Positions 41,540 through 49,246 of a DNA stretch of 64,000 nucleotides are shown here, one piece after another. Each line of letters begins with the position of its first letter. Position 1 is the first letter of the stretch. The position numbers were made by a program, and so were the translations under genes. The notes under the pieces were generated by a model. That model worked only from the letters and a program-made list of their open reading frames with translations. It made no database searches and was not told the origin of the DNA. Source of the stretch: Croceivirga sp. (GTDB taxonomy: Bacteria > Bacteroidota > Bacteroidia > Flavobacteriales > Flavobacteriaceae); NCBI GenBank assembly GCA_028284285.1, contig JANQSA010000081.1, positions 62,001 to 126,000 of the forward strand, in the 5' to 3' direction.

Positions 41540-42790
41540 CTATTGTTTTTTGGCATCCTTCAAAAGTGCCTTTTCATCCATTTCAAGGCCCCAGCCGGGT
41601 TCTGTCGGCACTTTTAAAAACCCCTGGTTAAATTCAAGATCGTTCTTAAAATACTTTTGAAGTCCCATCCACGGTCGTGGACCGACATACTCCTGATATT
41701 CCATGGCATTGGGCTGGCTGGCTGCAAATTGTAACCCTGCGGAGGTGCCTATCATTGGGTAGGCGCTATGGATCATAAAACGTTTGTCAAAAGCTGAGGC
41801 CATCTGTGCAATCTTAAGACATTCGCTCATGCCGCCGCTTTTTAATACATCAGGGTTTAGGATGTCCGCATTGCCAATTTGAACCAGGTCCCTGAACTGC
41901 CAACGAGTATATTCATGCTCCCCGGCGGTAATAGGAAAATCGAGTGCATCGGTTACTTCCCGAAGGGCGTGGTAGTTATTCATGGTCACCGGTTCTTCAA
42001 TGGTGGCAATGTTATATAGTTCCCTAAGTTTCTTACCCACTTCTATGGCCCTATGGGAGGTATATCCATTATTAGCATCAAAAAAGATGGTCATATCATC
42101 GCCCACTGCTGCCCGCACTTCTTTTACGGTCTCAAAACTCGGATCGGGATTTGGGTCAATATTGAGCTGTCGAATCTGCATACGCACCTTAATGGCGGTA
42201 TACCCCAGATCTGCAAAATTTGCGGCAATCCCTGCCATCTCCAAGGGGGTCTTTTTCTTTCTTCCCCCGTATTTTTCCTTTTCATGAGAGTATACATTGG
42301 CTCCAAAACTCCCGTAGCATTTTACCTGGTCCCTAAAACGACCGCCAATAAGGTCGGAGACCGGAAGACCCAAAGCTTTTCCCTTGATATCCCAAAGCGC
42401 ATTATCGATCCCGGCAAGTGCTCCGGTAACCAGTCCATAGCTTCCCTCATCGTATGATTTGAAATACATATAGTTCCAAATCTCATCAATGGCCATAGGA
42501 TCTTTGCCGATTACATGTTTGATGACAGCCTCCTCAAGGAAGATTTTACCCAGGGGTCGAAAATCTTTGTCCGATTCTCCCCAGCCTGTTATTCCTCCAT
42601 TCGTCTCTACCTTTACATAGGAAGCATAAGGCACCACTATGGGCGTGATCCTGGTGATCTTGAGCCCGGAGGAAACATTGAGTTCCGATGATGTTTCAAA
42701 TCGTTTGATTTCCGCAGCAACTGTGGTAGGATGAATCATGGCGGCAGCACCTATAATTGAAGTGTTGCTTAAAAAACTTCGTCTGTTCAT
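41540..42790 (-). CDS. Tat-exported enolase-superfamily sugar-acid dehydratase
   Basis: 416 residues from ATG 42790. The N-terminus is a Tat signal (MNRRSFLSNTSIIGAAAM). Catalytic positions match the mandelate-racemase group: AIKVRMQ (Lys), FFDANNGYT (Asp), TIEEPV (Glu), TAGEHEYTRW (Glu), MIHSAYP (His). Strong similarity to the following paralogue suggests tandem duplication. Export of this enzyme class is unusual; it implies sugar-acid dehydration in the periplasm. It follows the TonB receptor gene after a hairpin. Confidence 0.85.
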   Translation of the reverse strand: MNRRSFLSNTSIIGAAAMIHPTTVAAEIKRFETSSELNVSSGLKITRITPIVVPYASYVKVETNGGITGWGESDKDFRPLGKIFLEEAVIKHVIGKDPMAIDEIWNYMYFKSYDEGSYGLVTGALAGIDNALWDIKGKALGLPVSDLIGGRFRDQVKCYGSFGANVYSHEKEKYGGRKKKTPLEMAGIAANFADLGYTAIKVRMQIRQLNIDPNPDPSFETVKEVRAAVGDDMTIFFDANNGYTSHRAIEVGKKLRELYNIATIEEPVTMNNYHALREVTDALDFPITAGEHEYTRWQFRDLVQIGNADILNPDVLKSGGMSECLKIAQMASAFDKRFMIHSAYPMIGTSAGLQFAASQPNAMEYQEYVGPRPWMGLQKYFKNDLEFNQGFLKVPTEPGWGLEMDEKALLKDAKKQ

Positions 42791-42823
42791 AAGAAATTCC
42801 TTGTCGGTTGTTTGAGATGTCAA

Positions 42824-42857
42824 AAACAGACAGCCCCACTTAACCAGTGAGGCTGTA
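42824..42857 (-). terminator. Hairpin between receptor gene and dehydratase genes
   Basis: ACAGCCCCACT and AGTGAGGCTGT form a stem with one mismatch; on the minus strand the T-rich TCTGTTTTTG follows. Likely a partial terminator that sets receptor mRNA above enzyme mRNA. Confidence 0.6.
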
Positions 42858-42878
42858 GTATCCTGTACTTAGTATGTG

Positions 42879-45713
42879 CTAGAGGTTGAATGAGATACCA
42901 AACCTTGCCTGGAAGCCGTAATCCCTAAAATTGGACACACGGCTGGGATCACCAACATATTCGCGTTGTTCTGCGTTGGTAAAGTTTACCAGCTCCGAAA
43001 AAAGTCGCAAACCGTTCTTAAAGGTATACGAAGCATTGGCATCGAATTGTACCCTCCTGTCGCGTATTATATTGTTGTCACCCGCAACAATTCGCTCACT
43101 TCTGATCGCCTCCACTGTGTCATCCTGATAATTCATATTGATACGTGCCGAGAATCCTCCTTTGTCAAAGGTCAGTGCACTATTCATGGTATGTGGTGCT
43201 TGACCGGGCAATCGGTTCTCTTCGGCACCGGGTTCTATTATCGCTTCGCTGTCGGTATAGGTATAGTTAAAATAGATCCCAAAATGACGAATCGCATTGG
43301 AAATAAAGGCAAGATTGGTCTGGATGTTGACCTCAATGCCGAACAGTGTTGCATCTTCACCATTTTGCGGTTGTATGACTTCATTATAGCCCACAAATTG
43401 GTCAGCACGTGGAAACTCGTTTCCCACTACATCCTGAAACGTTTGCTCCCAGATAAACCCGTCTATTTGCTTGTAAAAAGCACCGCCGGAAATGATACCT
43501 ACATTACCGAGATAGCGTTCAAAGAAGATATCAAAGTTGTTGGAGGTGGGCACTTCCAGATTTGGATTCCCCAAAGTGGCCTCAAGGTCGATAATGTTTC
43601 TGTTCACTCTTGGCAGAAGATTTACAAAATTGGGTCGAGCGTAACCGCGTGTATACGCGGCCCTGAAATTGGTCAGATTATCCAATTCGTACTTGATTTG
43701 AAGATTGGGCAATAATACACTGTAATTATTCCCCCCACTAATAGGTGAAATGTCTATGATCTCTCCGTCATCATCCACCTGAACATCCTGTGCACTGTAG
43801 CTCACCTTCACATCTTCATTACGGATACCGGCCAGAATATTAAACTTTCCCGTTCGCAGCGTTGCCATAAAATAACCCGCATTGGTGTTCTCTTCTGCAT
43901 CATAGTCAAATTCTGCCTTGGCTATGATATCTTCATCCAAATTAGCCTCAAACTGCCCCGGATTATTGTTAAAATAGTCAAGTATTTCTCCAGGTGCTAT
44001 TTCGAACCCGAAAGGAACTTCGTTTCGCAACCAATTGTCCCGTACAAAACCTGTTCCTAAGAAGTCAGCCAAAGTAACATCGTCATCGCCATCAAAGTCA
44101 AACCGTCTTCTGTTTCGGTTGGCCGCTGAGTTATTGATCCGGTTTTTATACCCCGCTTGCAGTACAAGAAGGGAATTGCCAATATTGAATGAGCGCTGGA
44201 TATTGATCTTTGCAGTACTGGCATTTGATTCCACAACTCTATCCAACAACCTGATTCTATCAAAACGGTCAAAACCGGCGGGATCAAAGTCATCACCTGG
44301 CTGTCCTCCTAATGGAAAGAATATGGGAAAGTCCGAGTTCAGGTTTTCAACACCCAAATCAATCCCGCGACCTTCAAAACGGCCATCAAAGCCATCCTCA
44401 TCACGTTCACCTCCAGAGTAGGCATATCCACCAAATAATTTATAATCCCCAATTTTAAAATTACCGTCAATATTGAAGGATGCCGTATATCGTGTTACCA
44501 CGCGATCCCGAAAATCCTGTCGTATCCTTGCATCGGGAAATTCCGTAGGAGAGACAAAATCACCGTTTCGTGGTCTAAATATTTTTCGCTGGCGCTCTTC
44601 ATCTTCTTCAATGGTAGCATAATTGAACTTGGCAACGATAAAGTTTTCATTATCAAATCGGTAATCTGAGGTTACACTGGCACCCTGCCTTGTTCTAAAT
44701 TGAGGCACAGCAACTAAAAAGTGCTCCCTGTTGAACCATTGCTCCTCCCCGGGACTATTGTCAAACTCATCGGTTCGCCAATCGGATTCTGTTTCATCCT
44801 GAGTTTGGTCCGTTCGGTTATAGGAATAGCTGAACAATAGACCAAAAGCCCCGTTAGGGTTTTTTTCATTGACAGCAAAACGCTTATTAAAGTTCAGGTT
44901 GGCCCGATAGCTTTCACCTTCGGTCAAGCCGTTATAACCGGCACCCAACTCCGTCTTAATGTTCCATGTAGGTCTTTTTGCCACAGGGGTGGATAAGTCA
45001 ATGGTACCCCCGATGGCATCCCCATCCTGGGCGGGTGTTATGGTCTTTGTTACCTCAATTTGCCCTAGTTGATCCACGGGGAACTGGTAGAGCTGCGGGG
45101 TACGATCAAAAGATGTTCCCGTATTCTGTATCTGCTCTCCATTGACGGTTACAGTCGTATAATTGGCGGGCGTACCCCTTATAAAGGCCTGGGCTCCCTC
45201 ACCATTGTCCAGTTGTATATTGATACCGGGAATTCGTTGCAGTGCATCCGCCACGTTCAAATCGGGAAAACGGGAGATCAAATCCGTAGAAACCACATTC
45301 TTGATATTGTCGGCTACCCGCTGCTGGTTCAGTGCCTTTTGTTGACCCTCCAAGTTGGCTGAGATGATAACCTCATCCAGGCTGGTGGTCGTTTCATCCA
45401 TTCTCACGACAACATTTGTGAGGTCCTGCACCTGTGAAAGGTCAACCTCTTCATCCGCAAACCCTAAATAACTTACCACCAGGGTTGCCGATTCCGCATT
45501 GTTATATTGTATCAGGAAAGCACCATCAAATTCGGTCATAACTCCAATAGAGGTACCTTTGATAACGACAGAAGCGCCTGCCAAAGGGATATTGGTTTGC
45601 GAGTCCAGTATGATACCGGAAATTTCTTGTGCCTGAAGGCCATTAGCTGTAAAAAGCAATAAGCCGAAAACAAGGGCCAAATGCCTTAAAAGATCTCTGA
45701 GTACTTTTTTCAT
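42879..45713 (-). CDS. TonB-dependent outer-membrane receptor
   Basis: 944 residues. Signal peptide (about 1-28, ending GLQAQ); carboxypeptidase-regulatory-like domain (EISGIILDSQTNIPLAGASV to VVSYLGFADEEVDL); plug with NVADALQRIPGINIQLDNGE, AFIRGTPANYTTVTVNGEQI and the DGDAIGGTIDL strand; then a long beta-barrel ending in GFQARFGISFNL. No STN domain and no SusD partner follows. Imports a ligand across the outer membrane with TonB energy. The upstream region contains an ECF-type promoter and a LacI-type operator. Confidence 0.92.
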   Translation of the reverse strand: MKKVLRDLLRHLALVFGLLLFTANGLQAQEISGIILDSQTNIPLAGASVVIKGTSIGVMTEFDGAFLIQYNNAESATLVVSYLGFADEEVDLSQVQDLTNVVVRMDETTTSLDEVIISANLEGQQKALNQQRVADNIKNVVSTDLISRFPDLNVADALQRIPGINIQLDNGEGAQAFIRGTPANYTTVTVNGEQIQNTGTSFDRTPQLYQFPVDQLGQIEVTKTITPAQDGDAIGGTIDLSTPVAKRPTWNIKTELGAGYNGLTEGESYRANLNFNKRFAVNEKNPNGAFGLLFSYSYNRTDQTQDETESDWRTDEFDNSPGEEQWFNREHFLVAVPQFRTRQGASVTSDYRFDNENFIVAKFNYATIEEDEERQRKIFRPRNGDFVSPTEFPDARIRQDFRDRVVTRYTASFNIDGNFKIGDYKLFGGYAYSGGERDEDGFDGRFEGRGIDLGVENLNSDFPIFFPLGGQPGDDFDPAGFDRFDRIRLLDRVVESNASTAKINIQRSFNIGNSLLVLQAGYKNRINNSAANRNRRRFDFDGDDDVTLADFLGTGFVRDNWLRNEVPFGFEIAPGEILDYFNNNPGQFEANLDEDIIAKAEFDYDAEENTNAGYFMATLRTGKFNILAGIRNEDVKVSYSAQDVQVDDDGEIIDISPISGGNNYSVLLPNLQIKYELDNLTNFRAAYTRGYARPNFVNLLPRVNRNIIDLEATLGNPNLEVPTSNNFDIFFERYLGNVGIISGGAFYKQIDGFIWEQTFQDVVGNEFPRADQFVGYNEVIQPQNGEDATLFGIEVNIQTNLAFISNAIRHFGIYFNYTYTDSEAIIEPGAEENRLPGQAPHTMNSALTFDKGGFSARINMNYQDDTVEAIRSERIVAGDNNIIRDRRVQFDANASYTFKNGLRLFSELVNFTNAEQREYVGDPSRVSNFRDYGFQARFGISFNL

Positions 45714-45751
45714 TTTTCGTTTGGTTTTTGGTTTTTTGGATTTGAGTTTTG

Positions 45752-45765
45752 TGCAATCGATTGTA
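45752..45765. promoter_or_regulatory. LacI-type operator upstream of the TonB receptor gene
   Basis: TGCAATCGATTGTA differs by one base from the perfect palindrome at 46901-46914. It lies about 40 bases before the receptor start and downstream of the ECF-type promoter. LacI-family operators are even palindromes with a central CG. No LacI gene is in the window. Confidence 0.65.
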
Positions 45766-45820
45766 TCAATTTTATCCGGTTAACTCCGCTCCAAATTACT
45801 TTTTGTTGTTATTTGCTTAA

Positions 45821-45852
45821 CCTTTAATTCGCTTTAGAATAGAGATACCCTT
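45821..45852 (-). promoter_or_regulatory. ECF-type promoter of the TonB receptor operon
   Basis: On the minus strand it reads AAGGGT, 15 bases, CGAATTAAAGG. The promoter before the tartrate-type dehydrogenase gene reads AAGGGT, 15 bases, CGTAGTAAGG. Same motif and spacing at both outward-facing gene sets around the sigma gene point to recognition by the encoded ECF sigma factor. Confidence 0.6.
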
Positions 45853-45917
45853 AATTAGAAGTATAAAAAACTATGTTTTTCCTAAAATTTGGGCTTTGTT
45901 TTTGATAAAATGAAAAT

Positions 45918-46293
45918 ATGCTGCGTAGGTGTGTAGCGGCAAAAAATCCGGTCCTCTATATCCTTTGTAGTATGTCCAAGGAGAGCCTTGCGTCTCGGGT
46001 GGAGGAGGTTTGTGAGCAGTATGATCTTGATATTGAGGAATTGTCAGTATAGCCTGATCATGTCCCCTGGTCTGTTGTATTCCGCGAAAATATTCAGTAT
46101 CAAAAATTATGGGAAAAGCGAAGGACAGGACAACGGTTTGGATTTTTTCAAAGAAGTGTCATTTGAAGGAGAAGCCCTTTTGGGGAACCCACTGATGGCA
46201 AGGGGCTATTTTGTGAACACTATCTACCTGGGTGAAGAGATCATAAAAAAATGTTTGCTGTCAGGAGTAACAGGAGCAACAGATGGAGGATGA
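45918..46293 (+). pseudogene. Decayed IS200/IS605-type transposase (TnpA) gene
   Basis: Pieces of a Y1 transposase appear in different frames: VLYILCSMSKESLASRVEEV ... PDHV in one frame (the DHVH position), RKYSVSKIMGKAKDRTT in another (the .yS.skimg..Kg.ss block), and MARGYFVNTIYLGEEIIKKC in the third (the FWARGYFv.Tvg...e.i..Yi block). Stops at 46050 and frame changes make it non-functional. It sits between the receptor promoter and the sigma gene. Confidence 0.75.
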
Positions 46294-46327
46294 CAATAAA
46301 AAAACAGTAATGATGGGAAAAAACCTG

Positions 46328-46885
46328 TTACGAATATTGAATGCGCAAATACTCTCGTATATTCTTTATGGCCAATGCTATATGCACTTCAACCGTTCTT
46401 GGTGATATGTCCAATTTTTCAGCAATCTCCATATAGCTTAATGCATCATTTCTACTTAGCTGAAATACCTTCTTTCTTTTTTCAGGTAATTTGTCAATCG
46501 CAGAAGTGATCAATGATGATAGCTCATTGGCCTCGAGCTGCTTCTCCAACGAGTTGGAGTTTCGCTCTGCAGTAAATTGAAAGTGATCACGGTACTTTTT
46601 ATAGCTACCAAGTTTTCTAAAATTGCTGATGATTATGTTCCGTACGAGTACAAATAAAAAATATTTGATGGATTTCCGGGAATCAAGAGTGGCTCGTTTT
46701 TCCCAAACTTTCATAAAAACTTCCTGGGCAACATCATTGGCCAACTCTTCATTGCCACAGATATGATAAGCATAGTTGGTGACAGGGTCAATATATTGCA
46801 GGAATAATACTTTGAATGAAGAGGCACAATCTTGGCTGATTCTTTGCACCAAAAGCGCATCATCGTTTGTTTGGTTTGAGTCCAT
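46328..46885 (-). CDS. ECF sigma factor, FecI-like
   Basis: 185 residues from ATG 46885; upstream TTG/ATG starts would overlap the operator and are rejected. Sigma2: YAYHICGNEELANDVAQEVF with VWEKR and IKYFLFVLVRNIIISNFRK. Sigma4: LPEKRKKVFQLSRNDALSYM with IAEKLDISPRTVEVHI. Typical Bacteroidota RpoE/FecI group, controlled by a FecR anti-sigma factor that is encoded at 48296. Expression is probably blocked by a LacI-type repressor at the operator over its promoter. Confidence 0.92.
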   Translation of the reverse strand: MDSNQTNDDALLVQRISQDCASSFKVLFLQYIDPVTNYAYHICGNEELANDVAQEVFMKVWEKRATLDSRKSIKYFLFVLVRNIIISNFRKLGSYKKYRDHFQFTAERNSNSLEKQLEANELSSLITSAIDKLPEKRKKVFQLSRNDALSYMEIAEKLDISPRTVEVHIALAIKNIREYLRIQYS

Positions 46886-46900
46886 TTTTTGAGTTAGTGG

Positions 46901-46923
46901 TGCAATCGATTGCATCAAATGTA
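46901..46923 (-). promoter_or_regulatory. Promoter -7 element and LacI-type operator of the sigma gene
   Basis: On the minus strand TACATTTG (46916-46923) fits the Bacteroidota -7 consensus TAnnTTTG, followed immediately by the perfect palindrome TGCAATCGATTGCA (46901-46914), 15 bases before the start codon. A repressor bound here would block initiation. Confidence 0.7.
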
Positions 46924-47053
46924 TAAATTATTGTTATATGTTCATTATTATTCTATTAAAATTTAAAGATTGATAAAGAATGTAGTACAAAATAACGCAT
47001 ACTGCATTTTGGTTTAGTTCCGGCAGAAAAAAAATTTAGGGCATATTCGAAAT

Positions 47054-47084
47054 AAGGGTTTTTGTACTCTTTTTCGTAGTAAGG
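47054..47084 (+). promoter_or_regulatory. ECF-type promoter of the dehydrogenase-fecR-receptor genes
   Basis: AAGGGT, 15-base spacer, CGTAGTAAGG, about 80 bases before the ATG at 47164. Matches the motif and spacing at 45821-45852. Downstream an imperfect inverted repeat (GTTGTGTTCCC ... GGGAACAATTGC, 47100-47147) lies in the leader. Confidence 0.6.
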
Positions 47085-47163
47085 CTAAGAGAAACGCAGT
47101 TGTGTTCCCGCATCGGGTTTTTGAAAGGGAACAATTGCAACTCAGGTTTGAAAAGAAATCGAA

Positions 47164-48222
47164 ATGGCCAAAAGTTTTAAGATAGCCGTAATACCAGGCG
47201 ATGGTATTGGAGTACCCGTCATTGACCAGGGCATTAAAGTTTTGGAGCGGATAGGTTCAAAGTATGGGGTTTCATGGGAATGGGATTATTTTGAATGGAG
47301 CTGTGAGCACTATAACAAAAAGGGTCGTATGATGCCGGAAAACGGCCTCGAACTCATTAAAAACCACGATGCCATTTATCTTGGCGCAGTAGGTTTTCCG
47401 GGGGTCCCAGACCACGTTTCGTTATGGGGGCTTTTAATACCGATACGGAGGGTCTTTCAACAATATGCATGCATCAGGCCTGTGCGTTCATTCGAGGGCA
47501 TTCCTTCACCTTTGGCCAACGCAGATCCGGAAGCTATTGATTTTATCGTGGTGCGTGAAAACAATGAAGGGGAATATTCCGAGATCGGAGGCAGAATCTT
47601 TCAGGGTACCGCTGACGAAATCGTTTCACAACAGACGTTGTTCTCGAAGAAAGGCGTGGACAAGATATTGGAATATGCCTTTGATCTGGCACAAAAACGG
47701 AGCGGAAAAGTGACTTCAGCCACAAAATCCAACGGTATCATGCATACCATGCCGTTCTGGGATGAGCGGTTTGCTGCCATCTCCAAAAAGTATTCAAACA
47801 TCAAAACCGACCAATATCATATCGATATTTTGACCGCCCATTTTGTGCAGCATCCTGACTGGTTCGATGTAGTAGTAGGTTCTAACCTGTTCGGCGACAT
47901 CCTTTCCGATTTGGGTCCTGCGGTCGCGGGCACTATAGGCATCGCGGCATCGGCCAATATTAATCCCAAAAGGGAGTTTCCTTCTATGTTTGAGCCTGTG
48001 CACGGTTCGGCACCTGACATTGCGGGGCAAGGTATCGCAAATCCTATTGGGGCCATTTGGGCAGGCGCCATGATGCTGGAGCATTTAGGGTATAAAGAGG
48101 CCCATGACGATATTTTGGGTGCCATTGCAAGGGTGGTGAAACATACAACGGCAAAAACCAGGGATATGGGGGGTAAGGCCACAACGGTTGAATGCACCAA
48201 TGCCATATTATCGGAGATGTGA
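47164..48222 (+). CDS. Tartrate/D-malate dehydrogenase-like decarboxylating dehydrogenase
   Basis: 352 residues of the isocitrate/isopropylmalate dehydrogenase family. IAVIPGDGIGVPVIDQGIKV begins the fold; substrate Arg residues in LIPIRRVFQQYACIRPVRSF; FIVVRENNEGEYSEIGG; SATKSNGIMH; metal Asp in NLFGDILSDLGPAVAG; FEPVHGSAPDIAGQGIANP. The YeaU/TtuC subgroup oxidises D-malate or tartrate with NAD and often decarboxylates. In this cluster it probably handles a C4 hydroxy-acid. First gene after the ECF-type promoter. Confidence 0.88.
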   Translation: MAKSFKIAVIPGDGIGVPVIDQGIKVLERIGSKYGVSWEWDYFEWSCEHYNKKGRMMPENGLELIKNHDAIYLGAVGFPGVPDHVSLWGLLIPIRRVFQQYACIRPVRSFEGIPSPLANADPEAIDFIVVRENNEGEYSEIGGRIFQGTADEIVSQQTLFSKKGVDKILEYAFDLAQKRSGKVTSATKSNGIMHTMPFWDERFAAISKKYSNIKTDQYHIDILTAHFVQHPDWFDVVVGSNLFGDILSDLGPAVAGTIGIAASANINPKREFPSMFEPVHGSAPDIAGQGIANPIGAIWAGAMMLEHLGYKEAHDDILGAIARVVKHTTAKTRDMGGKATTVECTNAILSEM

Positions 48223-48295
48223 GTAGAAAAACACAGACCCAAACGTTTCACACTTATAAAAGAGATATATTTACAGCGATGAAAATCAATCCATA

Positions 48296-49243
48296 ATGTC
48301 AAAAAACTATCCAAAACCTACAGATAAAGACTGGATGGATTTCTTTCAAGGAAAAAGCTCTGAAAAAGACTATGCCGTTTTAAAATCCCTATTGGACAAG
48401 GGCGAGGCCGACGAGGTGCTCGAAAGATTGTTCCCAGCCGAAAAGCACAAGGACAACAAAACCCGTTTGACGATTGATGTTGAAAGCGCCTATTCCCAAC
48501 TTGAGCAACATATCAAACCAGAAGAGAAGCGTAAAGCATTCCCAAAAACATGGATGGCGATAGCGGCTTCCCTGGCATTTTTGGTGATGTTAACTTTGGC
48601 ATATCAATATTGGAGCGGGACACCTCCCGTGACGTTTTCAAGCGGTGGAATGGAAATCAAGAATGTACAATTGCCAGACGATTCAATGATCATTCTAAAT
48701 GCCAATAGTACCATTTCTTACCATGAAGAGAACGGACATAGAAAAGTAGAGCTGTTGGGGGAAGCCTTCTTTGATGTGAGCAGAAATGTGGAAAAACCTT
48801 TTGTCATTTCTGTAAAAGATGCCAAAATCACGGTGTTGGGCACTTCTTTCAACGTCAAGGCCACAAGCAAGCAACATACGGTCATCAGTGTTAATTCGGG
48901 CAAAGTACAGGTTACGGACAGCGATCAAAAAATCATTCTTGTGAAAAATGAGGAAGCCATCATTGATGCCTCCGACCTTCAAAAAAGGAGAGCGAACGAA
49001 CACAGCACCTCATGGATTGAAAAACGGTTGGTATACGATGATATTCCCCTCAAAAGTATTTTCAATGATATTGAAGCATGGTACGGCATCAATATTGTTT
49101 CGAACGAGGCTGTCGATTCCATACCCTATACCGCCACCATTCATCTGGACAAAGGGTTGGATGCCTTCCTGAACAACCTGAGGATCTCCGAAAATATCAA
49201 TTTCACTATATTTGAAAAGAACGTGCGTTTGAGCAAAGAGTAG
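48296..49243 (+). CDS. FecR-type anti-sigma factor
   Basis: 315 residues. A cytoplasmic N-terminal ~80, one membrane segment at about 83-103 (AIAASLAFLVMLTLAYQYW), then the periplasmic FecR domain (VQLPDDSMIILNANSTISYH, LLGEAFFDVSRN, ITVLGTSFNVKAT) and a C-terminal DUF4974-like domain (VYDDIPLKSIFNDIEAWYGI). It holds the ECF sigma factor until the STN domain of the receptor, encoded 3 bases downstream, signals ligand uptake. Confidence 0.92.
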   Translation: MSKNYPKPTDKDWMDFFQGKSSEKDYAVLKSLLDKGEADEVLERLFPAEKHKDNKTRLTIDVESAYSQLEQHIKPEEKRKAFPKTWMAIAASLAFLVMLTLAYQYWSGTPPVTFSSGGMEIKNVQLPDDSMIILNANSTISYHEENGHRKVELLGEAFFDVSRNVEKPFVISVKDAKITVLGTSFNVKATSKQHTVISVNSGKVQVTDSDQKIILVKNEEAIIDASDLQKRRANEHSTSWIEKRLVYDDIPLKSIFNDIEAWYGINIVSNEAVDSIPYTATIHLDKGLDAFLNNLRISENINFTIFEKNVRLSKE

Positions 49244-49246
49244 TGA

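Noticed and set aside
46886-46918. Longer start of the ECF sigma factor
   Set aside because: It would translate through the LacI-type operator; the ATG at 46885 leaves promoter and operator outside the coding region.
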